Assembly (NCBI RefSeq): GCF_018613755.1
Contig: NZ_JAGGPP010000010.1
Location: forward strand, 1-64,000
Length of the DNA: 64,000 nucleotides
Direction: 5' to 3'
Source: Arthrobacter sp. ISL-72
Lineage (GTDB): Bacteria; Actinomycetota; Actinomycetes; Actinomycetales; Micrococcaceae
Shown: positions 9,035 to 18,293 of the stretch, piece after piece
Layout of the letters: every line of letters starts with the position of its first letter
How positions within the stretch are numbered: the first letter of the stretch is position 1
The notes under the pieces: model-generated
Databases searched by the model: none
Seen by the model: the letters and a program-made list of their open reading frames with translations, nothing else
Told to the model about the DNA's origin: nothing
Made by a program: the position numbers and the translations under genes

Positions 9035-10046
9035 GCCTGCAGAGGGTAGCCGGCTCTAACTTGCTGTGGATCAACAGCGACGCCTTGTGCGCCGGGTCGG
9101 AAGACCCGCGGTTCAGGCATCGGACGACCGGCGGGCGTGAAGGCGGCTAGTCCGCAGCCAAGTACTGCCGCACTTTGGACTCAGGGACGCGCCCGCGGAG
9201 GTTGACTCACTGGTTCACAGCTGAAAGATCCGGGCGAAGGCCCACAGGAGACGCGCGCGACAAGGGGTCCTCCTCGGGCCATGCCTGGTGGCCCGAAGGA
9301 TCGGACGGATTCTCGCCTCAGCCAAGGCACTAATCCTTGATTTCGCTTCTGAGTACTTGGAACTCTTCCACTTCAAGGATCTTCATATGCTGCTCCGCGC
9401 TTGTCTCGGAGCGGATCCGGTCTGCGGCCTCACTGCTGGCCGAGAGGGCCCTCTCATCTTCCCAGAGCGATATCCGTTGAGGGGCCACGGAGGCTGCTTG
9501 CTACCAGGCTCGAGCCGTCACGTGCTCCCAAGTGGCTTGGCCTCCTCAAACAAGTAAGGATCCAATCACGTCGCTACACAAGAGCGAAGGGGGACTGGGG
9601 GTCAGGTCTTTCCCGGGGGCACTGACGTCCTCCTATTTCACGCCCGCTCGGGTTCGGCCTGCACGCCCAACAAATTTCGTTCGCCGCAGCTTGGGGCACT
9701 TCCGGGGCGGTACTGTTGGCCGCCGCGGGTTTCCTCGCCCTCCGAGTCCGCAGTCTTAGGCTGGCACACGGGCGGCTTCCCCGAGCGTGCGGTAGGGAAG
9801 CCCGTGCCTCGGATTCGTGCGGGTAGAAGCGCCCCGCCGGACCGACTTCCACGATTCACTGACCTGGGTGTAGCGTCACTTTCTCAGAGAGAGCGACATC
9901 ACTTTGGCGCGCTCTCGAGAAGGTTGAGAAAGGCCGACTGCAGGACGTCGGCTTCCAGCGGTGGTTCCGACCCGGTCTTGTCAGGTCCCTGTTCACCATT
10001 GTCAGCGGGGCGGCCGTAACCGGGCCGCCGGCAATGCCACCTATTG
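9035..10046. other. About 1 kb without a supported gene
   Basis: No convincing coding frame. It borders the remains of an MFS gene, so it may be part of the same decayed segment. Confidence 0.4.
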
Positions 10047-10505
10047 TCACGGACCACTTCGAACACCCGGAACAGCTTTCTTACTGCGGTTAGGCCACCG
10101 CTTGCTTTCGGGTCGGGCTGCACCCGGGTAGGCGCCTGTCGATGCAAGCGACCGCCCGCGGTCATGGAGCCGACCGACGCGCTGGGCGGCGATGGCCCAT
10201 GCCAGGCCTGCAAGCCCGAACAGGCCGATCACCGACGGGGGGGTAGTCGAAAGGCGGACTGCTGAGCAGGAAGGTGAGCCCTGTCCAGAAGAGGGTGAAA
10301 CTCGCGAAACAGGTCACTCCCAAGGCCAAAGTCCATCGCACCGTTGTCTGCCGCCCAACCACCTGGACCACCGAAGCGATAAGCGCCGGATAGCGCAGCG
10401 GATTCCGGGCAGGCAACGCAGGGATTCCCCGGCAAAGCAACCCGGCGACGACGAGAGCCGGGACAGCCGCAAGCCGGCTGAACAGCCCTACGACTACACG
10501 GGATG
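10047..10505 (-). pseudogene. MFS transporter fragment, frameshifted
   Basis: The minus strand reads GIPALPARNPLRYPALIASV and FASFTLFWTGLTFLLSSPPF in one frame, then continues in a second frame as IGLFGLAGLAWAIAAQRVGR. The switch coincides with a run of seven G at about 10239-10245, so a homopolymer length change broke it. These are consecutive MFS helices, including a motif-A-like loop (AQRVGRLHDRGR). Both termini are gone. The 5' side runs directly into the LuxR remnant. Confidence 0.7.
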
Positions 10506-11435
10506 GGCCTGCTGGGCCGCCCACGCGGCGACCTGGGTTCGGGAACTGAACCCGAGTTTGCCCAGGATGTTTTCCACGTGGCCGTCCACCGTCCGGGGGG
10601 ACAGCACAAGGGTCTGGGCGATTGCCCGGTTGCTCAGCCCTTCTGCCACCAGCCGGGCTACTTCATTTTCCCGGGGCGTAAGCGGTGACCTTGGAGCTAC
10701 CGGGCTGCCCGCCGCTGCTGTGCCGCCCAGTGTCCGTGCGATGGCCTCTTCCTTGGTGAACCTGGGCTGCTGGGCTTTCAGCTCAGCCAGGCGCCGCGGG
10801 CTCAGGTGGTTCCTGATGGCTTCCGCGGCACGGACGGAATCGGCCTTAAGGTGCGGTCCGAACGCGTCAATGCTGGTACCCAGGCCTTTCCAGGCACCGG
10901 CGGCCGCATTGCCCAGTTCCGCGGCTGCCTCAAAGTGCGATTCGGAGACCGCCGTCCATGACAGCAGCTCGATGGTCAGGGCCGTGCAGATGGCGTCCTT
11001 GAATTCCTGCTGGATTTTCAGGGCCTCCATCGCGGCCTGCCGGGCATTGGCAAGCTCCCCGAGGCGCCAGTGGCACAAGCCGGAAACCCACAGCGAATAG
11101 GCGTGTGTCCAGCGTTCTCCGTGGCGGCTGCTGAGTTCCAGGAACTCGTGGCAGGTGCTGAGCGCGCTGTTGACGTCACTGCCGTATGCCTGCGCCAAAG
11201 CCAGCTGAAAGAGGGCCGTGAGGACGGACGCTGTATCGCCGGCCTGCCGGTGGGCGGCGATGGCGGACCCGTACAGGTCCATAGCCTCACCGAGGTTGCC
11301 GCTGAAGTAGTGGTGCAGGGCCCGCCAATGCGAGGCATGAGCTGCGAGGACGGCATCGTCAAGGACGGCCGCCGTCTCGTGGCAGGCATCGAGGTAGCTC
11401 GCCGCGGCATCCCTGTCGCCCTGGATCAGCGCCAC
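10494..11435 (-). pseudogene. LuxR-family regulator, C-terminal 313 aa only
   Basis: The visible part is a TPR-like helical region (repeats such as GNLGEAMDLYGSAIAAHRQA) ending in a LuxR helix-turn-helix, SPLTPRENEVARLVAEGLSN then LSPRTVDGHVENILGKLGF. Relatives are ATPase-containing regulators of about 700-900 residues. Here the N-terminal Walker domain is missing, and the frame begins at a GTG exactly where maleylacetate reductase sequence starts on the other strand. It is therefore a truncation at a rearrangement junction. It could still make a DNA-binding fragment if transcribed, but there is no ribosome site. Confidence 0.75.
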
Positions 11436-11437
11436 CC

Positions 11438-11695
11438 AACGTGGCCGCAGCTCCGAAAGCGGAAGCCCGCATCGCCGCCGCGCTGGACAGTGCGGGCGCT
11501 GTCACCGGGCTGCAACGCCTTTACAAATCGCTCGACGCCCCGCGCACCCTGCGGGCACTCGGATTTCACGAAGACCACATCACCGAAGCTGTGGACCTCA
11601 TACTGCCCCAAGTGCCGCCGTCAAATCCCCGCAGCATCGACGCTGCGGATCTGCAACGGCTGCTGCACTCCGCTTGGAAGGAAAACACCCCATGA
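11438..11695 (+). pseudogene. Maleylacetate reductase C-terminal fragment
   Basis: In frame from AAC at 11438: NVAAAPKAEARIAAALDSAG, then VTGLQRLYKSLDAPRTLRAL and VPPSNPRSIDAADLQRLLHS. This matches the C terminus of iron-type alcohol dehydrogenase-like maleylacetate reductases (MacA/TfdF/ClcE class), which act in chlorocatechol and hydroxyquinol pathways. Roughly the first three quarters, including NAD and metal sites, is absent, replaced by the LuxR fragment on the opposite strand. It shows that a second aromatic pathway once neighboured the benzoate cluster. Confidence 0.8.
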
Positions 11696-11841
11696 TTTCA
11701 CTGGTACACCACCTCGCACTGCTGTTCCATCTCAACCGCAAGCAGGACCTGATCCTCTGGGAGGAGGACCTGGCGAAGCCTGCTTTCAAGCTGACGTCAT
11801 CGGCCTGGGTGGGCTGGCACGAAGAGGACCCAGTGGCCTGA
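11692..11841 (+). CDS. Short orphan frame coupled to the maleylacetate reductase fragment
   Basis: ATG 11692 overlaps the preceding TGA (ATGA), a typical coupling. The 49-residue frame begins MISLVHHLALLFHLNRKQDL. It may be the beginning of the next gene of the old operon joined to foreign sequence. I do not recognise it, and a functional product is doubtful. Confidence 0.3.
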   Translation: MISLVHHLALLFHLNRKQDLILWEEDLAKPAFKLTSSAWVGWHEEDPVA

Positions 11842-11880
11842 GCAATGGCCGATCAAACGCAACCCTTCTGCGGGGGAGAA

Positions 11881-11909
11881 TCAGGGTGTGCACAATGTGC
11901 ACACCCTGA
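11881..11909. repeat. Perfect 14-bp-arm palindrome, same core as the repeat at 3989
   Basis: TCAGGGTGTGCACA, one central A, then TGTGCACACCCTGA. The inner 23 bases are identical to 3989-4011. Here no tRNA-like part follows. It could act as a terminator, an operator or a mobile palindromic repeat. Confidence 0.6.
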
Positions 11910-12088
11910 CAGAAAACTGTGAAGCAAGTCACGGCCACCCGGCGGTGCCTGCGGTGGTTACGCCAGCCCTGGGCTCTCGGCAGCTTCAAGCGGGCCGTCT
12001 GGCTGGCGCACAGGAGCGATCACCGGTGTGTTTCCGCTGATGGACCGAGGGCACAAAACCGAGGGGTGCTGCGCGTGGCGCGGCGGAG

Positions 12089-13372
12089 TCAGGTCGTAGC
12101 GTGGTCCTGGCGTTCGAGCAGGCGGGATATGCCGTAGCCGATGATCACGCCCCAGAACGCGGCATGGATATTGAAGAGGTCCAGGCCGGAGATCGTGACG
12201 ACGAAAGTCACCAAGGCTCCCAGGGTGAAGTTCGTGGCGAAAGCGGTAACGAAGGCCTGTTGGAGGGCCCGCAGCATCGCGAGGCCCCCCAGGGCAAGAA
12301 TGAAGGCTTCGGGAGTGGCAAGCATGAACCGGGTGAGCGTGGGGGCCAGCAGGGCGCAGACCAGAGACAGCACGCCGTAGACCACAGCGGCGGTGTACTG
12401 GCGCTGTTTCTGCCCCGAGGAGGCAAGCAATGCGTTGGTGGGGCCGGTGACACAGGCCGAGACGGCGCCGAATGCGGCATTGAGCAGGGAGAACATCCCG
12501 GAGCCCATCGCGAAGACGTTGATCGGAGGGTGATGGCCTGCGGTCCGGAGCACAGCCGCGCCCTGTCCGTTCTGCACCACCAGGACCGTGAGTGCCAGGG
12601 GGATCACCAGTTCCAGTTGGGCGGCCCAAGTGAACTCGGGGGCAGTGAACGCGGGGGCGGCGAGGATCGGTCCGCCCTCCTCAACCGTGAACCGGCCGCT
12701 GAGTGCGACGGCGACGACGCCCACCGCAAGCGTGCCGAGCACCGGAGGGAGATACCTGCCCAGGGCGGGAACGGCGGCGAGCACGAGGAACGCGACCACC
12801 ATCGGTGCCGCCACCGCGGGGTCGGTCCGGGTGGAGGAGACGATGTCCGTCCCAAACCGGAGGAACACGGCGGCAACCATTGCCATGACAATCGGCACGG
12901 GAATCGCGGCCATGATTGGGCGCACTACTCCGGTGGCACCAAGGGCGAGAATCAGCACCCCGGCAGAGAAAAACGCGCCGACCACCTCCGGGAAGGACAG
13001 GTGCTGCAGTGATGGCCCCAGCAGTACGGTCCCCGGGATGGACCAGGCGAAGCCCAGCGGCTGGCGATAGATCAGTGACATGACCAGTGTCGCCGCGCCG
13101 GCCGAGAGGAAAATGGCGAAGACCCAAGAAGCTAGCTGGGCCTGCGTCAGTCCGCCGAGCGATCCGACGGCAAGGGTGACTGCGATCGGTCCCGAGGCGG
13201 AGAAGGCCAAGCCGACGACCCCGTTCGAAGCGTAGTGCGGGCCGATGTCCCGCAGGACATCAAGCACTCCAGCCGGGCGGACCATGGGCCGCTCAAAGAG
13301 CGGTTGCCCTCCCGGGTCCGGGATTGGTCCTGAGTCGGTGGTAGCAGACGAGGGCCTGGAGAAGCGGGGCAT
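12089..13372 (-). CDS. benE: Benzoate/proton symporter BenE
   Basis: A 427-residue polytopic membrane protein of the BenE family, with family stretches GLAFSASGPIAVTLAV, FAWSIPGTVLLG, IPVPIVMAMVAAVFLRFG, VLRTAGHHPPIN and SACVTGPTNALLASSGQKQR. About 11-12 hydrophobic segments are seen. It imports benzoate with protons. It is last in the minus-strand cat operon after catC (71-base gap), so uptake and ring-cleavage steps are probably co-transcribed with catA. Start ATG 13372 is consistent with family length. Confidence 0.9.
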   Translation of the reverse strand: MPRFSRPSSATTDSGPIPDPGGQPLFERPMVRPAGVLDVLRDIGPHYASNGVVGLAFSASGPIAVTLAVGSLGGLTQAQLASWVFAIFLSAGAATLVMSLIYRQPLGFAWSIPGTVLLGPSLQHLSFPEVVGAFFSAGVLILALGATGVVRPIMAAIPVPIVMAMVAAVFLRFGTDIVSSTRTDPAVAAPMVVAFLVLAAVPALGRYLPPVLGTLAVGVVAVALSGRFTVEEGGPILAAPAFTAPEFTWAAQLELVIPLALTVLVVQNGQGAAVLRTAGHHPPINVFAMGSGMFSLLNAAFGAVSACVTGPTNALLASSGQKQRQYTAAVVYGVLSLVCALLAPTLTRFMLATPEAFILALGGLAMLRALQQAFVTAFATNFTLGALVTFVVTISGLDLFNIHAAFWGVIIGYGISRLLERQDHATT

Positions 13373-13442
13373 GGTGGCTCCTGAGCGATGAAGGGGTGGG
13401 GACTATGTGGCCAAGGGTGGCCGTAGTGCCTGCACGGATTCC

Positions 13443-13721
13443 TCAGCGGATGGAGTTGGGATGCTTGGCTAGCGGTGTGACCCTTATCTTCATGTGGGGG
13501 TACATCGGGAAGCCGCTCAGGATCTGGTGCAGCTCGTCGTTGGATCCGACGTCGAACACCGAATAGTTTGCGTACTCGCCGGCCACTCGCCAGATGGAGA
13601 CGAGGCGGCCTCCCTCTTGCAGGGCCTGGGAATACTCCTTCTCCAGCCCCTGCAAGCGGGTGATGTCCTCCGTGGAGAGGTGCGCTGGAAATTGCACGTC
13701 CATGCGGGCCAAAAACAACAT
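13443..13721 (-). CDS. catC: Muconolactone delta-isomerase
   Basis: A 92-residue protein, MLFLARMDVQFPAHLSTEDI through TPLAKHPNSIR, of the expected length and with conserved SIWRVAGEYANYSVFDV and LHQILSGFPMYPHMKI. It isomerises muconolactone to beta-ketoadipate enol-lactone, the third catechol-branch step, in the cytosol as an oligomer. An AAGGAG site precedes ATG 13721. It lies 22 bases after catB and before benE in a minus-strand operon. Confidence 0.95.
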   Translation of the reverse strand: MLFLARMDVQFPAHLSTEDITRLQGLEKEYSQALQEGGRLVSIWRVAGEYANYSVFDVGSNDELHQILSGFPMYPHMKIRVTPLAKHPNSIR

Positions 13722-13743
13722 TTTCTTCTCCTTGGTTGTCGGG

Positions 13744-14844
13744 CTAGGACAGGCGGTAGGCCGCGAGTTTGTCCTCGTCGATCTCTGCTCCGACCCCCGG
13801 CAGATCGCGCACGGCGATCGTGCCGTCGATTATCCGGAGCGGATCAGCCAGCAGATCGTCAGCCATGTCGAGGTAGTTTGACAGTTCCCCTGCCCGGCGG
13901 CTGGTGGCCTCGTGTGCGGCGCCAAAGGTGACGGTCGCCAGCGAGCCGACCTGGGTATCGATCTGGTTGCCCATGGTCACATCCACGCCGAGCCCGGTGC
14001 ACAGCCCCAATATCTCGGTGGCTTCGGTGAAGCCCGAACGGGCGGTCTTGATACAGATGGCATTGCAGCCCCCGGAAAGCAGTTCACGGGACACGTCCCC
14101 GGCCGTGGGGACGGATTCATCGCCCACCACCGGGATTGGCGATTTGTCGACCAGACGGCGGCGGCTCATTACTTCCTTGGCGTCGCACGGCTCCTCGAGC
14201 AGGGTCAGTCCCAAGCCCTCGGTGCGCCGAAGTACGTCAAGGGCCTCATTCGCGGTCCAGCCCCGGTTCGCGTCAAGGTATAGCTCCACGTCCTCGCCCA
14301 GTCCCTCGCGCAGCACGTGGCAGGCCTCCACATCCAAGGACAGGGGCCGACGGCCCACCTTCAGCTTGAATGTGGTGATGCCGTATTCCTCGCCGAACCG
14401 CAAGGCCTCGTCGAGGAGTTCCTGCGCGGGCCGGAAGCCGAGCATATGGCTGACCCGCATCCGGTCCGTATACCCTCCCAATAGCTTGTGGACAGGAGTG
14501 CCGAGGGTCTTGCCGATTGCGTCCCACACAGCAATGTCGACGGCGCCCTTCGCTACCTGGTTGTGAATGGTCCGGCGGAGCACGGTATGGATCTGCTCCC
14601 GGTCTAAAATCTCAAGGCCGATCAGCTGCGGGGCAAAGGTTTTCTCGATGATCGTTCCGATGGACTCCTGTGTTTCGCCGTAGGTGTAAGGACGGGGAGG
14701 GGCGTCTGCCACTCCCACTACGCCGTCGTCGGTGTAAAGGCGCACTAGAACGTGGTCAGCATTTGCGACCTCGCCGCTCGCGAATTTGAGCGGATGCGTG
14801 TACGGGATGGAGTAGGGAATCACTTCAATCCGTTCGATTTTCAA
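13744..14844 (-). CDS. catB: Muconate cycloisomerase
   Basis: A 366-residue enolase-superfamily enzyme. The N-terminal capping domain is followed by the barrel with the KxK motif (TFKLKVG), metal ligands in LYLDANRGW, LLEEPCD and VVGDESV, and the late barrel lysine region NAICIKTARSGF. It converts cis,cis-muconate to muconolactone using a divalent metal. The start is a TTG at 14844, chosen because AAAGGAA sits about 8 bases upstream and the residues after it (KIERIEVIPYS) are the family N terminus. Downstream of catA in the same operon. Confidence 0.94.
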   Translation of the reverse strand: MKIERIEVIPYSIPYTHPLKFASGEVANADHVLVRLYTDDGVVGVADAPPRPYTYGETQESIGTIIEKTFAPQLIGLEILDREQIHTVLRRTIHNQVAKGAVDIAVWDAIGKTLGTPVHKLLGGYTDRMRVSHMLGFRPAQELLDEALRFGEEYGITTFKLKVGRRPLSLDVEACHVLREGLGEDVELYLDANRGWTANEALDVLRRTEGLGLTLLEEPCDAKEVMSRRRLVDKSPIPVVGDESVPTAGDVSRELLSGGCNAICIKTARSGFTEATEILGLCTGLGVDVTMGNQIDTQVGSLATVTFGAAHEATSRRAGELSNYLDMADDLLADPLRIIDGTIAVRDLPGVGAEIDEDKLAAYRLS

Positions 14845-14895
14845 CGGTGCGGTTCCTTTCGGTTCGGTCGGGAGGCCCAGTGATTGGGAAGAACT

Positions 14896-14925
14896 GGTGC
14901 CCCAGAGCTCCAGCCCTGGGGCACC
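14896..14925 (-). promoter_or_regulatory. Intercistronic hairpin between catA and catB
   Basis: Perfect 10-bp arms GGTGCCCCAG and CTGGGGCACC separated by 10 bases, lying in the 134-base gap. No long T tract follows, so it may be an mRNA-stabilising or partial attenuation element rather than a full terminator. Confidence 0.5.
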
Positions 14926-14978
14926 TTCAATTTGCCGATATTAGAGAACTCGACCAAGGCAAGAGCGGGAAAGGCCTC

Positions 14979-15863
14979 TTACTTGGACTGGCCTACCTTG
15001 GCGAGAACGTAGTCATAAGAGGCTTCCTCGCCGGCAGCGCCGTCCGTGCGCGGTTTGGTGTTGAGCATCAGTTCCGGTTTGACAGCCGAAGCAATATCGT
15101 CGGCATTGTGCGGGTCGCCGGGGAAGTAGAGCTGCTGGGTCACGGGCTGGTATCCAGGCGCTGAGACTTTGATGTGAATATGGGCGGGGCGCCAAGCATG
15201 CCACCCCGCAGCACTGATCAGCTGGCCGCAGGCTCCATCGGTGGGAATCTGGTAGGGAGCGGGGCGCATGGTGTGGACGACGAATTCTCCATCGCTGTCG
15301 GCCTGCACGTTTGCGCGGAACAGCCAGTCCGGGAGACCCGGTGCGTATTGAGAGTAGAAGCCTGCAGCGTCCGCATGCCAAATCTCCAGCTGTGCATCCG
15401 GGATGGGATTGCCGTCCGTGTCGGTGAATCGGCCGCTGAACCGCAACGGAGTTCCCTCCTCATCTTCACGCATCTCCACGGTGGCAGGTGACTCGAGCAC
15501 CGGCGAGTTCGGGACATAGTATGGGCCCTCGATGGTGCCCTTGGTGCCGGGCCGGTCCTGGGAGTTGACATCTTCCACGGTGTGCTCGAGCCACACGTCA
15601 AGGAACAGAGGCCATTCTCCGTCGTTGCCCACCTTGATCAGCCAGGCTTTCAGGGCGTTGTATTCCTCGTAGGTGACTTCGTGCTCGACGACGATGTCGT
15701 TTGCAGCCTTGATGAGGGCTCCGGCGAGCAAACTCACGCGCTCCTTGGGAACCCCGGTTCCCGCGATTTTGCCCGAGGCGGCGAAACGCTCGGTCGCCTT
15801 TGAACCGGCCTCTACAGCAGTACCCTCATTTTCCTGGCGGGTGTCCAACTGATTCTCAGTCAT
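14979..15863 (-). CDS. catA: Catechol 1,2-dioxygenase (intradiol)
   Basis: A 294-residue enzyme opening catechol between the hydroxyls to cis,cis-muconate with non-heme Fe(III). Iron ligands are visible as tyrosine in GPYYVP (residues 113-118), a second tyrosine near YSQYAPG, and two histidines in AHIHIKV (about 228 and 230). The catechol dioxygenase N-terminal linker domain is present. ATG 15863 (MTENQLDT) is selected over longer frames because GGAG lies six bases upstream. It is first gene of catA-catB-catC-benE and divergent from benA. Confidence 0.95.
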   Translation of the reverse strand: MTENQLDTRQENEGTAVEAGSKATERFAASGKIAGTGVPKERVSLLAGALIKAANDIVVEHEVTYEEYNALKAWLIKVGNDGEWPLFLDVWLEHTVEDVNSQDRPGTKGTIEGPYYVPNSPVLESPATVEMREDEEGTPLRFSGRFTDTDGNPIPDAQLEIWHADAAGFYSQYAPGLPDWLFRANVQADSDGEFVVHTMRPAPYQIPTDGACGQLISAAGWHAWRPAHIHIKVSAPGYQPVTQQLYFPGDPHNADDIASAVKPELMLNTKPRTDGAAGEEASYDYVLAKVGQSK

Positions 15864-16200
15864 GGTGATCTCCACACTCCTCGTTGCATCGGGAACGGGA
15901 AATGCGCCCGTTCCCCCAAACGCCGGCCGCGGGCTGTGCACCCGCAGGCTCACCGGCTTCACGTGACGTCCCTCTCATGCTAGCGAGCAGATAAGGACGA
16001 AACAAGGACTAATTTGGCCTGAATTATGTCGATTAGGAGACATAAAATCACCCTTGGTTCAGACTAGGGTTTTGCCTGATGTGAGAGCCATCACCTTGCC
16101 CCAGACTTGGTGGAACACATTCATTCCGCCCGAGGGGTTGAAACGTGGCCGCACAGTCGGTGCCCGCCCACCGTCACCCTCTCCAAAGAAGGAGCACACC
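15864..16200. promoter_or_regulatory. Divergent catA/benA control region with palindromic operator
   Basis: The 337-base gap is AT-richer than its flanks and holds TTATGTC-N8-GACATAA at 16024-16045, a perfect 7-bp inverted repeat suited to a dimeric activator or repressor. Either the LuxR-type regulator or the LysR regulator of this cluster could bind it. The benA ribosome site AAGAAGGAG lies at its right end. Core promoter elements are not obvious, which suggests activator-dependent transcription. Confidence 0.55.
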
Positions 16201-17583
16201 ATGACCGAGAATCTGACACGTGTCCGGGAAGTCCTGGCTGACGCCGTCGTCGACGATCGAGAAAACGGCGTTATCCGGGCCAAGCGTGAAATCTTCACCG
16301 ACCAGGACATCTTCGAACTGGAGATGAAGCACATCTTCGAGGGCAACTGGGTGTACCTTGCCCACGAGTCGCAGCTCCCCAATGTGGGGGACTACTTCAC
16401 CACATACATTGGCCGGACTCCCGTCGTCCTCACCCGGGACAAGGACGAGAAGATCAACTGCATCGTCAACGCATGCTCCCACCGCGGCGCCATGCTGTGC
16501 CGACGCAAGACCGATAACAGGACCACCTTCACGTGTCCCTTCCACGGCTGGACATTCAAGAACTCCGGCGAGCTCCTCAAGGTCAAGGACTCCCGCAATG
16601 CCGGATACCCGGAAACCTTCAACAAAGAGGGGTCACACGACCTCACCAAGGTCGCCCGCTTCGACTCCTACCGGGGCTTCCTGTTCGGCTCCTTGAATGC
16701 TGACGTTCTTCCGCTCGAAGAACACCTGGGAGACGCCACCAAGGTCATCGATTCGATTGTGGACCAGTCCCCTGATGGGCTCGAGGTCCTGCGTGGGTCT
16801 TCCACGTACACCTATGACGGCAACTGGAAGGTCCAGGCGGAAAACGGCGCCGACGGCTACCACGTCACAGCCGTGCACTGGAACTACGCCGCGACTACTG
16901 CCCGCCGCAGCGCCGGCGACTCCGCCAACACCACCAAAGCCATGGATGCCGGCAAATGGGGCAAGGTCAAGGGCGGCTTCTACTCCTACGACCACGGGCA
17001 CCTGCTGCTGTGGCAAGAGTGGACCAACCCCGAGGACCGTCCCTTGTGGGACCGCCGCGAAGAGCTCGTCGAAAAGTACGGCGAGGAGATGGCCAACTTC
17101 ATGATCAACATCTCCCGCAACCTCTGCCTGTACCCGAATGTGTACATCATGGACCAGTTCTCCTCGCAGATCCGTCACTTCCGTCCTATTTCAGCGGACC
17201 AGACCGAGGTGACCATCTACTGCATTGCGCCAAAGGGTGAATCTCAGGAGAACCGCTCAAAGCGCATCCGCCAGTACGAGGATTTCTTCAACGCGACCGG
17301 CATGGCCACGCCGGACGACCTCGAAGAGTTCCGCTCCTGCAACAAGACCTACTGGGCCACCTCGGCGCCATGGAACGACATGACGCGCGGCTCTACCCAC
17401 GAGATCACGGGTCCTGACGAGCAGGCCACAGCACTTGGCATGTCGCGGGTCATCGCCTCTGGTGTGCGCACCGAAGACGAGGGGCTTTACCCAATCCAGC
17501 ACGGGTACTGGAAGGAAGTAATGGACAAGGCCCTCGCCGACGCGGAACCCGTTGCCCAGGAATCTGTTCCGGTCACTGCGTGA
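16201..17583 (+). CDS. benA: Benzoate 1,2-dioxygenase, large (alpha) subunit
   Basis: A 460-residue ring-hydroxylating dioxygenase oxygenase subunit. Rieske ligands are C92, H94, C112 and H115 (ACSHRGAML and [10 protein letters not shown]). The mononuclear iron site is in [15 protein letters not shown] (H221, H226), with the bridging aspartate D218. With BenB and BenC it converts benzoate to 1,2-dihydro-1,2-dihydroxybenzoate. ATG 16201 is chosen because AAGGAG precedes it by 7 bases and the family N terminus aligns there. Leader of benABCD. Confidence 0.96.
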   Translation: MTENLTRVREVLADAVVDDRENGVIRAKREIFTDQDIFELEMKHIFEGNWVYLAHESQLPNVGDYFTTYIGRTPVVLTRDKDEKINCIVNACSHRGAMLCRRKTDNRTTFTCPFHGWTFKNSGELLKVKDSRNAGYPETFNKEGSHDLTKVARFDSYRGFLFGSLNADVLPLEEHLGDATKVIDSIVDQSPDGLEVLRGSSTYTYDGNWKVQAENGADGYHVTAVHWNYAATTARRSAGDSANTTKAMDAGKWGKVKGGFYSYDHGHLLLWQEWTNPEDRPLWDRREELVEKYGEEMANFMINISRNLCLYPNVYIMDQFSSQIRHFRPISADQTEVTIYCIAPKGESQENRSKRIRQYEDFFNATGMATPDDLEEFRSCNKTYWATSAPWNDMTRGSTHEITGPDEQATALGMSRVIASGVRTEDEGLYPIQHGYWKEVMDKALADAEPVAQESVPVTA

Positions 17584-17621
17584 CCGATACCCCGAACCCA
17601 CATAGAGAGTGCTGAACGCCA

Positions 17622-18158
17622 ATGGCCAACCTGCTTAACCCCCTGACCGCGCTCAAGAGCGCCGAAGAGATCGCCACCCTCGAGACCGTCCGCGCTTTCC
17701 TTTACCGGGAAGCCCGGCTCCTGGACGACCGCCAGTTCGACGAGTGGCTCCAGTGCTACCACCCGGACTCCGAGTACTGGATGCCGGCGTGGGACGTCGA
17801 CGACCGGCTGACCGTGGACCCTCAGAACGAGATCTCACTCATCTATTACGACAACCGCGGCGGTATCGAGGACCGGGTGTTCCGGATCAAGACGGACCGC
17901 TCTTCCGCTACCTCCCTGCCTGAGCCCCGCACCGGACACAACATCACGGACATTGAGGTCCTGGAGCAGGACGGCGCCGAGGTCAAGGTCCGTTTCAACT
18001 GGTTCACCCTGTACTTCCGTTACAACACCACCGACACCTATTTCGGCACGAGCTTCTACACCATCGACCTCGCCGGCGAGCAGCCGGTGATCCTGAAGAA
18101 GAAGGTTGTACTGAAGAACGACTACATCCACCACGTGGTGGATGTCTACATGGTCTGA
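17622..18158 (+). CDS. benB: Benzoate 1,2-dioxygenase, small (beta) subunit
   Basis: A 178-residue NTF2-like-fold beta subunit, with LETVRAFLYREARLLDDRQF, DEWLQCYHPDSEYWMPAWDV and HHVVDVYMV near the end, all standard for BenB/XylY. It is structural in the hexameric oxygenase. It starts 38 bases after benA. Between benB and benC there is an unusually long 135-base gap with two hairpins. Confidence 0.95.
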   Translation: MANLLNPLTALKSAEEIATLETVRAFLYREARLLDDRQFDEWLQCYHPDSEYWMPAWDVDDRLTVDPQNEISLIYYDNRGGIEDRVFRIKTDRSSATSLPEPRTGHNITDIEVLEQDGAEVKVRFNWFTLYFRYNTTDTYFGTSFYTIDLAGEQPVILKKKVVLKNDYIHHVVDVYMV

Positions 18159-18166
18159 CCGCACCG

Positions 18167-18217
18167 GGCACCGTCCCGGCTCGACCGGGACGGTGCCGGC
18201 AGGACCAACCTGCCGGC
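18167..18217 (+). promoter_or_regulatory. Tandem intercistronic hairpins between benB and benC
   Basis: First hairpin: 13-bp perfect arms GGCACCGTCCCGG and CCGGGACGGTGCC with a 5-base loop (18167-18197). Second: GCCGGCAGG and CCTGCCGGC with a 5-base loop (18195-18217). They overlap by three bases, so they may compete. No T tract follows. They could lower expression of the reductase relative to the oxygenase. Confidence 0.6.
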
Positions 18218-18293
18218 TCATCTGCTCATAAGAGACATCCGCACTAATTTTTTCAGGGGTTGCGAGGAAGCGACACCCAACCAGGAGGAAATC

